The notes under the pieces were generated by a model that saw only the letters and a list, made by a program, of their open reading frames with translations, did not search any database and was not told the origin of the DNA. A stretch of DNA of 64,000 nucleotides from SHAN690 sp038131955 (GTDB taxonomy: Bacteria; Bacteroidota; Bacteroidia; Flavobacteriales_G; Salibacteraceae), in contig JAYPQK010000010.1 of the NCBI GenBank assembly GCA_038131955.1, positions 124,001-188,000 on the forward strand, given 5' to 3'. Each line of letters starts with the position of its first letter. Position 1 is the stretch's first letter. Of this stretch, positions 33,694-41,296 are shown one piece after another. A program made the translations under genes and the position numbers.

Positions 33694-35964
33694 ATGTCTT
33701 ACCTAGATGAGTTGAACGATGTGCAGCGCAAAGCTGCCACCCATACAGAAGGTCCTGTTATGGTGCTTGCCGGTGCTGGATCGGGCAAAACAAGGGTGCT
33801 CACCTATCGCATCGCGCATCTGATCGAAACGGGGATCGACCCCTTCAATATTCTATCCCTAACCTTTACCAATAAGGCGGCACGCGAAATGAAATCAAGG
33901 ATCAGCGCACTGGTCGGTGAATCTTACGCCAAAGCGCTTTGGATGGGTACCTTCCATTCGATCTTCGCCAAGATCCTTCGTTATGAAGCAGAGAAGATCG
34001 GATACCCAAGCAACTTCACGATCTATGATACGGATGATTCAAAGAGCTTGATCAAGTCGATCATTAAAGAATTGAACCTCGACGACAAGGTCTACAAACC
34101 TCAACTGGTTCAGCGGCGAATCTCTTCCGCTAAGAACGGTTTGATCAACGCCACCGAGTATCAAAATGACACCTCTATATATCACGACGATGTTCAGGCT
34201 AAGAAACCTCTTCTAGGAAAGATCTATGGGATCTATGAAAAAAGATGTTTCAAGGCAGGGGCAATGGATTTCGATGATCTCCTCTTTAAAACGAATATTC
34301 TCCTTAAGAATCACAACGACGTTCTGCTGAAGTATCAGTCCAAGTTTCGATACATCCTGGTAGACGAGTTTCAAGACACCAACTTCGCTCAAAGCAACAT
34401 CCTTAAGATGCTCGCTGCACGGCATGAAAATATATGCGTTGTTGGCGATGACGCTCAGAGCATCTATGCATTCCGTGGTGCTAACATTCAGAACATCCTC
34501 CAGTTTCGAAGCCTTTACCCCGACGTAGAGGTCTTCAAGCTCGAACAGAATTATCGTTCGACCAAGACCATCGTCACGGCCGCTAACCAAGTGATCGCCA
34601 ATAACAAGGAACAACTTCAAAAGGAGGTATGGACATCCAACCAACAAGGCAATCCCATCAAGCTTATAAAATGCCTTAGCGAAACGGAGGAAGGAAACTT
34701 CATCGCCAACGAGATCATGGATGTGAAGAATGTGGAAAAGGTGACCGAGGAATCCTTTGCCATCCTCTACCGTACCAATGCTCAATCTAGGGCGATCGAA
34801 GAAGCACTGAGAAGAAAGAACATTGGCTACCGCATTTATGGAGGACTTAGTTTCTACCAACGAAAGGAGATCAAGGACCTGCTCGCCTACTTCAAACTGT
34901 GTATCAACCCAAGTGACGAAGAAGCCTTTAAGCGGGTACTGAATTATCCTGCCCGTGGCATAGGAAAAACAACAGAGACCAAGATCCTAACGGCGGCGAT
35001 AGAAGAAGGAAAATCTCCGATGCAGATCGTCATGAATGTGGATGCAGCTCACTTGGCGATCAATTCCGGAACCAGAAACCGCATACATGAATTTGCCCGG
35101 ATGATCCATAGCTTCCAGCTTTTGTCAAAGGAAAAGGACGCCTATGAAGTGGGACAGCACATCGCTTCCGCGACAGGAATACTGAAGGAATTCTACAGTG
35201 ATCGCACTCCAGAGGGTATCAGTCGATACGAGAATATTCAGGAACTACTCTCCGGAATGAAGGAGTTCACCGAGATCGAACTTAGCGAGACTGAACAACA
35301 AGAGCCCAATCCAAGATCATTGGGGTTGTTCATGGAAGAGGTCGCCCTGCTCACAGACGTGGATGTGACCGACAACAAAGACGATGAAACCCCGAAGGTT
35401 TCTATGATGACCATTCATGCTGCCAAGGGACTCGAATTTCCATATGTTTTCATCGCAGGGTTGGAGGAGGATCTATTCCCGTCCCAGCTCTCGGTCAATT
35501 CCCGAGCCGACCTAGAGGAGGAAAGACGACTTTTTTACGTAGCTCTCACCAGAGCCGAACAACAAGCCTTCCTCTCATTTGCCTCTACTCGATTCCGATA
35601 TGGAAATATGCAATACAATGAACCTAGTCGATTCCTATCAGAGATCAACCCCGATCTGATCGACTCGCCGAAGGTTCAAAAAGTGGAGAAGAGAGAACTT
35701 ACATCAAGGTCTGGATACAGCCTCTCGAAGCATGTACAAAAGAGAAAGCTCATCAAACCCGATCAGAGCGCCAGAAGCTCTGTCGATACGGCAACGATGG
35801 AGCAACTTGCAGTCGGGGTTAAGGTGCGACACGACCGCTTCGGAAAGGGTGAGATCGTCGGTCTTGAAGGGGATCCACCCAACAGGAAAGCTACCGTAGA
35901 ATTTCAAAACATTGGTAAGAAGCAACTTTTGCTCAAATTTGCCAAGCTACAAATCATTGATTGA
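33694..35964 (+). CDS. UvrD/PcrA-type superfamily 1 DNA helicase
   Basis: ATP-dependent 3'-5' DNA helicase for repair and removal of replication or transcription obstacles. 756 aa from the ATG at 33694, where homology begins (SYLDELNDVQRKAA). Motif Ia region and Walker A are in GPVMVLAGAGSGKTRVLTYR, motif II in YILVDEFQDTN, motif III in VVGDDAQSIYAFRGA, motif IV in EQNYRST, motif V in VSMMTIHAAKGLEFPYVFI and motif VI in FYVALTRAEQQAFLSFA. The C-terminal ~50 residues (VRHDRFGKGEIVGLEGD) form the Tudor-like domain of PcrA, which binds RNA polymerase in relatives. Next gene begins 16 bases later. PcrA and UvrD cannot be separated by sequence alone. Confidence 0.95.
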   Translation: MSYLDELNDVQRKAATHTEGPVMVLAGAGSGKTRVLTYRIAHLIETGIDPFNILSLTFTNKAAREMKSRISALVGESYAKALWMGTFHSIFAKILRYEAEKIGYPSNFTIYDTDDSKSLIKSIIKELNLDDKVYKPQLVQRRISSAKNGLINATEYQNDTSIYHDDVQAKKPLLGKIYGIYEKRCFKAGAMDFDDLLFKTNILLKNHNDVLLKYQSKFRYILVDEFQDTNFAQSNILKMLAARHENICVVGDDAQSIYAFRGANIQNILQFRSLYPDVEVFKLEQNYRSTKTIVTAANQVIANNKEQLQKEVWTSNQQGNPIKLIKCLSETEEGNFIANEIMDVKNVEKVTEESFAILYRTNAQSRAIEEALRRKNIGYRIYGGLSFYQRKEIKDLLAYFKLCINPSDEEAFKRVLNYPARGIGKTTETKILTAAIEEGKSPMQIVMNVDAAHLAINSGTRNRIHEFARMIHSFQLLSKEKDAYEVGQHIASATGILKEFYSDRTPEGISRYENIQELLSGMKEFTEIELSETEQQEPNPRSLGLFMEEVALLTDVDVTDNKDDETPKVSMMTIHAAKGLEFPYVFIAGLEEDLFPSQLSVNSRADLEEERRLFYVALTRAEQQAFLSFASTRFRYGNMQYNEPSRFLSEINPDLIDSPKVQKVEKRELTSRSGYSLSKHVQKRKLIKPDQSARSSVDTATMEQLAVGVKVRHDRFGKGEIVGLEGDPPNRKATVEFQNIGKKQLLLKFAKLQIID

Positions 35965-35980
35965 GGACGAAAAAGTGAGC

Positions 35981-36595
35981 ATGGAATACAATACAACGAA
36001 AGAACCTGTCATCCTTGGGGAGTACGGCAGATATGTTCAGGATATGGTGGAGCACGCCTTGACCATTCAGGACAGAGAAGAGAGAAATAAGGCGGCGAGG
36101 GAGATCGTTCACGTCATGACCATCATGAATCCTTCTTACAAGGGAAACGATGAGCTTCAACACAAACTATGGGATGACCTACACGTCATGGCCAAGTTTC
36201 AATTAGACATCGACGCTCCCTACCCGAAGCCAACACCGAAGGAAAATATCAAAGCAGAGAAGATCGACTACCCGAAAGGCGACTTTAAGTATCGTCACTA
36301 TGGTAAATCGATAGAAGAATTGATTGCCCACGCGAGGACCATTGAGAAGGAAGATGAGCGTCAGGCTTTGACACACATGATCGCCAATCTGATGAAGCGG
36401 AGTTATTTGAACTACAATCGAGACTCTGTCAACGAAGAAATGATCATCGATCAGCTACGAGAGATGTCAAAAGGCGAACTCAAACTGGAAGACAATTTCA
36501 AATTCCAGCATACCAACGATATTCTTGCCTCTATGCCAAAGCCTCCGAGCAAATCAGGAGGAGGAAAGGGTAGAAAGAGAAAGTGGAAAAAGTAA
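35981..36595 (+). CDS. DUF4290 domain-containing protein
   Basis: Bacteroidota-specific conserved protein of unknown function, 204 aa, no signal peptide or membrane segment. The DUF4290 region fills most of it: EYGRYVQDMVEHALTIQDRE, VHVMTIMNPSYKGNDELQHK and FKYRHYGKSIEELIAHAR. The C-terminus is strongly basic (GGGKGRKRKWKK), suggesting contact with nucleic acid. I chose the ATG at 35981; a GTG six bases upstream is better spaced from a GAGGA motif at 35963 and is a real alternative. Consistently small gaps to the helicase (16) and murA (12) point to co-transcription. Confidence 0.9.
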   Translation: MEYNTTKEPVILGEYGRYVQDMVEHALTIQDREERNKAAREIVHVMTIMNPSYKGNDELQHKLWDDLHVMAKFQLDIDAPYPKPTPKENIKAEKIDYPKGDFKYRHYGKSIEELIAHARTIEKEDERQALTHMIANLMKRSYLNYNRDSVNEEMIIDQLREMSKGELKLEDNFKFQHTNDILASMPKPPSKSGGGKGRKRKWKK

Positions 36596-36607
36596 AGACA
36601 GAGGAGC

Positions 36608-37921
36608 ATGGGATCATTTCACATTGAGGGAGGTAAGAAACTAAAAGGAACCCTCACTCCGCAAGGAGCAAAGAACGAGGCACTACAGATACTTTGCGCC
36701 ACGCTGCTAACTGACGAAAAGGTTGAGATCGAAAACATCCCAGACATTCGGGATGTCAACAAGTTGATCGACCTACTCGGCTCGCTCGGTGTCAAGATTG
36801 AAAAAAAAGGTCCTGGACATTATAGCTTTCAAGCAGACGAAGTCGACCTGGATTACCTAGAATCTCCTGAGTTTCACCAGAAGGGATCCAGCCTTCGAGG
36901 TTCGATCATGATCGTTGGACCACTTCTCTCTCGTTTTGGTACGGGATCCATTCCAAAACCTGGGGGAGACAAGATCGGAAGGCGCCGCTTGGACACCCAT
37001 TTCATAGGATTTGAACGGCTCGGAGCGCATTTTGAATACAATCCGAAGACACACTTTTATACTGCTAAAGGAGACAAGCTTAAGGGAACTTACATGCTCC
37101 TGGATGAAGCGAGTGTGACCGGTACGGCCAACATCATCATGGCCGCGGTACTTGCTGAAGGCAAAACCACCATCTACAATGCAGCGTGTGAGCCGTATAT
37201 CCAGCAGCTCTGCAAGATGATGAATGCCATGGGTGCCAATATAACGGGCATCGGCTCTAACCTAATCCAGATCGAGGGGGTTGAAAAGATGAACGGATGT
37301 CACCATCGCATCTTGCCTGACATGATCGAGGTGGGTAGTTTCATCGGTCTGGCAGCGATGACTCAAAGCGAGATCCTATTGAAAGGGGTTGGTTACGAAC
37401 ACTTGGGGATGATTCCTGAGATCTTTGGTCGCTTGGGTATCAAAATGGAACGCCAAGGAGCGGATGACCTATTGATCCCTGAACAGGAAGTTTATGAGAT
37501 CGAGTCGTTCATAGATGGTTCAATCATGACGATCGCTGATGCCCCGTGGCCAGGTTTCACGCCTGACCTTTTGAGTATCGTTTTGGTAGTTGCAACCCAA
37601 GCGAAGGGAAGTGTTCTAATTCATCAGAAAATGTTTGAGAGCCGCTTGTTCTTCGTGGACAAACTAATTGACATGGGAGCGCAGATCATCCTATGTGACC
37701 CGCACAGAGCAACCGTCATCGGTCATGGCAGGAAGAACAGGCTTCGAGGAATTCAGATGACCTCTCCTGATATTAGAGCGGGAGTTTCACTTTTGATCGC
37801 GGCACTTTCTGCAGAAGGAACAAGTGTGATCAGTAACATCGAGCAGATCGATCGTGGTTATCAGAACATTGACACTCGCCTCAACGCCATTGGTGCGAAT
37901 ATTGTAAGAAGTGATTCATAA
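36608..37921 (+). CDS. murA: UDP-N-acetylglucosamine 1-carboxyvinyltransferase, Asp-type active site
   Basis: Transfers enolpyruvate from PEP to UDP-GlcNAc, the first committed step of peptidoglycan synthesis. 437 aa, full-length EPSP-synthase-like fold. Starts FHIEGGKKLKGTLTPQGAKN with the conserved Lys-Asn pair. The catalytic loop reads KPGGDKIGRRRLDTHFIG: the residue that is Cys115 in E. coli is Asp121 here. A Cys-to-Asp change at this site keeps activity and confers fosfomycin insensitivity in other bacteria. Further marks are TGTANIIMAAVLAEG and DIRAGVSLLIAALSAEG. Lies 12 bases after the DUF4290 gene and 14 before a TlpA protein. Confidence 0.96.
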   Translation: MGSFHIEGGKKLKGTLTPQGAKNEALQILCATLLTDEKVEIENIPDIRDVNKLIDLLGSLGVKIEKKGPGHYSFQADEVDLDYLESPEFHQKGSSLRGSIMIVGPLLSRFGTGSIPKPGGDKIGRRRLDTHFIGFERLGAHFEYNPKTHFYTAKGDKLKGTYMLLDEASVTGTANIIMAAVLAEGKTTIYNAACEPYIQQLCKMMNAMGANITGIGSNLIQIEGVEKMNGCHHRILPDMIEVGSFIGLAAMTQSEILLKGVGYEHLGMIPEIFGRLGIKMERQGADDLLIPEQEVYEIESFIDGSIMTIADAPWPGFTPDLLSIVLVVATQAKGSVLIHQKMFESRLFFVDKLIDMGAQIILCDPHRATVIGHGRKNRLRGIQMTSPDIRAGVSLLIAALSAEGTSVISNIEQIDRGYQNIDTRLNAIGANIVRSDS

Positions 37922-37935
37922 CAAGGTCTAGAATC

Positions 37936-38472
37936 ATGCGTATTGTCCTCACTTCCATCATTCTTCTTCTGGCGATCATCCCAACGTCGCGGTCGGTGAC
38001 CCCGTTGTATCCGCAATCGCAAGGGGTAATGATAGGTTCCGTCGCGCCCGATATCGTCATGGCTGATCCGGATGGAACAGAGATGAAGCTTTCGTCTCTC
38101 AGAGGCAAGATCGTTCTTATCGACTTTTGGGCGTCTTGGTGTGGCCCTTGTCGCAGAGAGAATCCTAACGTGGTTCGTGCATACAAAAAATACCAAAAGG
38201 CAAAATTCAAGGATGCCAAAGGGTTCGAAATTTTCAGTGTTTCGTTGGATGCTAATGCACGAGCCTGGAAGCAGGCCATCGAACAAGACGACTTAATCTG
38301 GAGCTACCACGTGAGCGACCTTCGGAAATGGAAAAATGAGGCTGCCGAGACGTATGGCGTTCGGTCCATTCCCAGCAGTTTCTTGATCGATGCCAATGGG
38401 GTTGTTATCGCGAAGAACCTTCGAGGCGCCAAGCTTGACATGAAGCTAGATGAGCTTATCAAGTCGTTATAA
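37936..38472 (+). CDS. TlpA-family thiol-disulfide oxidoreductase
   Basis: Periplasmic thioredoxin-fold protein, 178 aa. An N-terminal hydrophobic signal (residues 1-~20, ending TSRS) is followed directly by the AhpC/TSA-TlpA domain: APDIVMADPDGTEMKLSSLR, the redox centre DFWASWCGPCRRENPNVVRA and the cis-Pro region SIPSSFLIDANG. It lacks the DUF4369 part of the paralogue at 4396, but the two share nearly the same active-site stretch and the same C-terminal LRGA motif. Last of the run helicase-DUF4290-murA-TlpA; the partner protein is unknown. Confidence 0.92.
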   Translation: MRIVLTSIILLLAIIPTSRSVTPLYPQSQGVMIGSVAPDIVMADPDGTEMKLSSLRGKIVLIDFWASWCGPCRRENPNVVRAYKKYQKAKFKDAKGFEIFSVSLDANARAWKQAIEQDDLIWSYHVSDLRKWKNEAAETYGVRSIPSSFLIDANGVVIAKNLRGAKLDMKLDELIKSL

Positions 38473-38515
38473 CTGACAGAACTCCCACTACTTACTTAGC
38501 AACATGCTGACAATA

Positions 38516-38531
38516 TGTCCCTAATGGGACA
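38516..38531. promoter_or_regulatory. Inverted repeat upstream of grpE-dnaJ (candidate operator)
   Basis: TGTCCC-TAAT-GGGACA, two perfect 6-base arms around TAAT, centred about 19 bases upstream of the grpE -7 element, where the -33 contact should be. It is not the CIRCE element of HrcA (TTAGCACTC-N9-GAGTGCTAA). A repressor or an alternative heat-shock control site is inferred. Confidence 0.5.
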
Positions 38532-38538
38532 ATGGCAA

Positions 38539-38546
38539 TACATTTG
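38539..38546 (+). promoter_or_regulatory. Candidate -7 element of the grpE-dnaJ promoter
   Basis: TACATTTG matches TAnnTTTG exactly, 33 bases before the grpE ATG. No TTG stands at the -33 position; the TGTCCC/GGGACA repeat occupies that region instead. Confidence 0.55.
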
Positions 38547-38578
38547 CCGCACCTAAACCGACTGAAATTTATACGTCG

Positions 38579-39178
38579 ATGAGCGAGAAAGAAGAAGAAT
38601 TGACAGTAGACGGGCAAGACAATGCGTCTGCTTCCGAAGAAAAGGAACAAGCGAGCAATCAGGAATCCAATTCAGAGGAAATCGTCTCGGAAGAGAGCGA
38701 AGGACAGGAAGAGCCTGTAGAGGAAAAAGATCCGATCGAGGCCTTGAAAGAACAAGTCAATGCGGAAAAAGACAAATATGTCCGCTTGTACGCAGAGTTT
38801 GAAAACTTCCGAAGGAGGACCGCTAAGGAGCGCATAGAATTGATCAGCTCTGCTACGGGAGACCTTATGAAGGAGATCATTCCTGTACTAGATGATTTTG
38901 ATAGAGCCATTGGTTCTAACCAAGAAGCCACCGATCTCGAAGCCGTGAAAGCGGGATTCGAATTGCTGCACAACAAACTCTATCGACTCCTTGAGAATAA
39001 AGGGTTAAAGCCAATGGACTCCAAGGGAAAGGACTTTGACCCCGAGGTACACGAGGCGATTGCTCAGATTCCTGCTCCAAGTGAGGAAGAGAAGGGAAAG
39101 ATCATTGACGTGGTTGAGAAAGGGTATCAATTGAACGAAAAGATCCTGCGGCACCCAAAGGTGGTGGTAGGACAATAG
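38579..39178 (+). CDS. grpE: Nucleotide exchange factor GrpE
   Basis: Releases ADP from DnaK during the Hsp70 cycle and acts as a thermosensor. 199 aa. The first ~60 residues are a very acidic, low-complexity tail (Glu/Ser/Gln). The long dimerising helix runs from about 60 (KDPIEALKEQVNAEKDKYVR) with the signature YAEFENFRRRTAKERIELI. The C-terminal beta-domain ends IVDVVEKGYQLNEKILRHPK and VVVGQ. dnaJ follows after 11 bases; dnaK is not in the window. Confidence 0.96.
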   Translation: MSEKEEELTVDGQDNASASEEKEQASNQESNSEEIVSEESEGQEEPVEEKDPIEALKEQVNAEKDKYVRLYAEFENFRRRTAKERIELISSATGDLMKEIIPVLDDFDRAIGSNQEATDLEAVKAGFELLHNKLYRLLENKGLKPMDSKGKDFDPEVHEAIAQIPAPSEEEKGKIIDVVEKGYQLNEKILRHPKVVVGQ

Positions 39179-39189
39179 GACGAGTAGCG

Positions 39190-40311
39190 ATGGCGAAAAG
39201 AGATTTTTACGAGATACTAGGCGTCTCTAAAGGCGCTTCTAAGGACGAGATCAAAAAGGCTTACAGAAAGCTGGCGATTAAGTATCACCCGGACAAGAAT
39301 CCCGGGGATAGCGAGGCCGAAGAGAAGTTCAAAGAAGCAGCCGAAGCTTATGAAGTGCTAAGCAACGACGACAAGCGCGCCAAGTATGATCGTTTTGGCC
39401 ACGAGGGACTCGGAGGCATGGGTGGATTTGGCGGAGGCCAAGGCATGAACATGGAGGACATCTTCGAGCATTTTGGTGACATCTTCGGAGGCGCCTTTGG
39501 ATTCGGAGGAGGAGGTGGAGGTCGCGCAGGTCAACCTAGAAGTCGCCGTGGCACGAATCTCAGAGTACGAGTAAAGCTCACCTTGGAGGACGTAGCTCAC
39601 GGAACCGAGAAGAAGATAAAGGTCAATAAGTTAGTCCACGCCGAGGGTGTGGAGTATGCTAATTGCAGCACTTGCGCTGGAACAGGACGAGTGACTCGAG
39701 TCACCCAGACCTTCCTAGGACAAATGCAAACAGCGAGCCCTTGTCCATCTTGTCAAGGAACCGGAAGGCAGATCAAATCGTCCAAAGCCGGGGTACTTCC
39801 TGATGGTCTAGAGCGTAAGGAGGTGATCATTCCGATCGACATTCCAGCTGGGGTAGAAGAAGGGATGCAACTTTCGGTTCGAGGCAAAGGAAATGACGGA
39901 CCGATGGGAGGTCCTGCCGGAGATTTGTTGGTGGTGATCGAAGAAGTTCCACACGAACATTTCACCCGTGACGGGTCCAATATCCACTATGATCTGTACA
40001 TCCAATTCGCCGATGCGGCTTTAGGCAATTCCTACGAAGTACCAACGGTGGATGGTAAGGTGAAGATCAAGATCACCCCAGGAACACAATCTGGAAAGAT
40101 CCTTCGTTTGAAAGGAAAAGGACTTCCAAGCATCAATGGCTATGGCACAGGTGACTTACTTGTTCATGTCAACGTTTGGACCCCTCAAACCTTGAGCAGC
40201 GAAGAAAAAGAGATACTTGAGAAGCTTAGATCCTCTGAGAATTTTGCTCCTCAACCAGGAGAAAATGAGAAGGGCTTCTTCTCAAAAATGAAGGAATTCT
40301 TTTCTCACTAA
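39190..40311 (+). CDS. dnaJ: Chaperone DnaJ with a reduced zinc domain
   Basis: Hsp40 co-chaperone that delivers substrates to DnaK and stimulates its ATPase. 373 aa. The J domain (1-70) has the HPD motif in YHPDKNPG. A Gly/Phe-rich linker follows (GGMGGFGGGQGMNMEDIF), then the cysteine-rich region and two C-terminal beta domains. The cysteine region normally has four CxxCxGxG repeats; only repeats two and three remain (CSTCAGTG at 159, CPSCQGTG at 185). The places of repeats one and four read VHAEGVEYAN and KSSKAGVLPDGL. So zinc centre II is kept and centre I is lost. Eleven bases after grpE. Confidence 0.95.
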   Translation: MAKRDFYEILGVSKGASKDEIKKAYRKLAIKYHPDKNPGDSEAEEKFKEAAEAYEVLSNDDKRAKYDRFGHEGLGGMGGFGGGQGMNMEDIFEHFGDIFGGAFGFGGGGGGRAGQPRSRRGTNLRVRVKLTLEDVAHGTEKKIKVNKLVHAEGVEYANCSTCAGTGRVTRVTQTFLGQMQTASPCPSCQGTGRQIKSSKAGVLPDGLERKEVIIPIDIPAGVEEGMQLSVRGKGNDGPMGGPAGDLLVVIEEVPHEHFTRDGSNIHYDLYIQFADAALGNSYEVPTVDGKVKIKITPGTQSGKILRLKGKGLPSINGYGTGDLLVHVNVWTPQTLSSEEKEILEKLRSSENFAPQPGENEKGFFSKMKEFFSH

Positions 40312-40348
40312 GGAGCTTCCCGTAAATTGCCGCGGAAACGCAGTTGAC

Positions 40349-41296
40349 ATGTCGGTTCTGCTCCAAGCATCAAATATCGATAAATACTTCGGTGAACATC
40401 ATGTTCTAAAGGACTTGAGCATTGCCGTATCTGACGGCTCCATCTTTGGGCTTTTGGGTCCAAATGGTGCTGGAAAAACTACGCTGATACGCACGCTGAC
40501 GCGTATAACTGCACCCGATTCCGGTGAAATTTCCTACAAGGGAAACCCTCTTTCAGAAGAGGTTCGGTCACGATTTGGCTATTTGCCCGAAGAGCGTGGT
40601 CTTTACCGCAAAATGAAGGTCTGGGAACAAGCTCTCTATCTCACCCAGATCAAAGGTATTGAAAGGTCACGTGCCGAAATGAACTTGAATGTGTGGTTCG
40701 AAAGGTTTAGCATGGGTGGGTGGAAAAACAAGCGCGTTCAGGAGCTCTCTAAAGGAATGCAGCAGAAGTTGCAATTCGTCATCACCGTAGCCCATGATCC
40801 GGAGCTTTTGATCCTGGATGAGCCGTTTTCAGGCTTCGACCCGGTCAATACTGAGGAGATCAAACAAGAGATACTTCGACTCAGAGATGGAGGGAAGACG
40901 ATTATCTTCTCTACCCATAATATGAGCAGCGTTGAAGAGCTATGCGATGAGATAGCTCTAATCCATCAGGGGAAAAACATCCTTCAAGGCCGAACAGAAG
41001 TGGTTCGTTCCTCGTTCAGTCAAAACGTTTTCGAAGTGGCTTTTGAAGGGAGCAAGGTGGCGTTCGCCAATGCTCTAGGACATCACTATGAGATTGACAG
41101 TATCCAAGAAAACGGAACCAAGGTCAAGGCCACCATTCGTTCGCACCACAAGGAAGGAAGTTCACACCTGTTAAAGTCATTGGCTGGGAATGTAGAAGTC
41201 ACAAGTTTCTACGAGAAGATCCCTTCCATGCACGATATTTTTATCGCCCAAGTGAGCGAGCCTGAACCTCAAACAGAAAAGGAAGATGGGGCGTAG
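40349..41296 (+). CDS. ABC transporter ATP-binding protein (NatA-like)
   Basis: ATPase subunit of an ABC-2 type exporter. 315 aa. Walker A GLLGPNGAGKTTLIRTL, Q-loop region FGYLPEERGLYRKMKVWEQA, a signature LSKGMQQKLQF in place of LSGGQ, Walker B LLILDEPFSGFDPVN and the switch histidine in IIFSTHNMSSVEE. A C-terminal ~80-residue extension (DUF4162-like) follows. It overlaps the permease gene by 11 bases. The LSKGMQQK signature is the common variant in NatA-type sodium or lipid/antibiotic exporters; the substrate cannot be inferred. Confidence 0.94.
   Translation: MSVLLQASNIDKYFGEHHVLKDLSIAVSDGSIFGLLGPNGAGKTTLIRTLTRITAPDSGEISYKGNPLSEEVRSRFGYLPEERGLYRKMKVWEQALYLTQIKGIERSRAEMNLNVWFERFSMGGWKNKRVQELSKGMQQKLQFVITVAHDPELLILDEPFSGFDPVNTEEIKQEILRLRDGGKTIIFSTHNMSSVEELCDEIALIHQGKNILQGRTEVVRSSFSQNVFEVAFEGSKVAFANALGHHYEIDSIQENGTKVKATIRSHHKEGSSHLLKSLAGNVEVTSFYEKIPSMHDIFIAQVSEPEPQTEKEDGA

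Noticed and set aside
38473..38578. CIRCE or sigma-32 elements upstream of grpE.
   Set aside because: Neither TTAGCACTC-N9-GAGTGCTAA nor a CTTGAA/CCCCAT pair is present.
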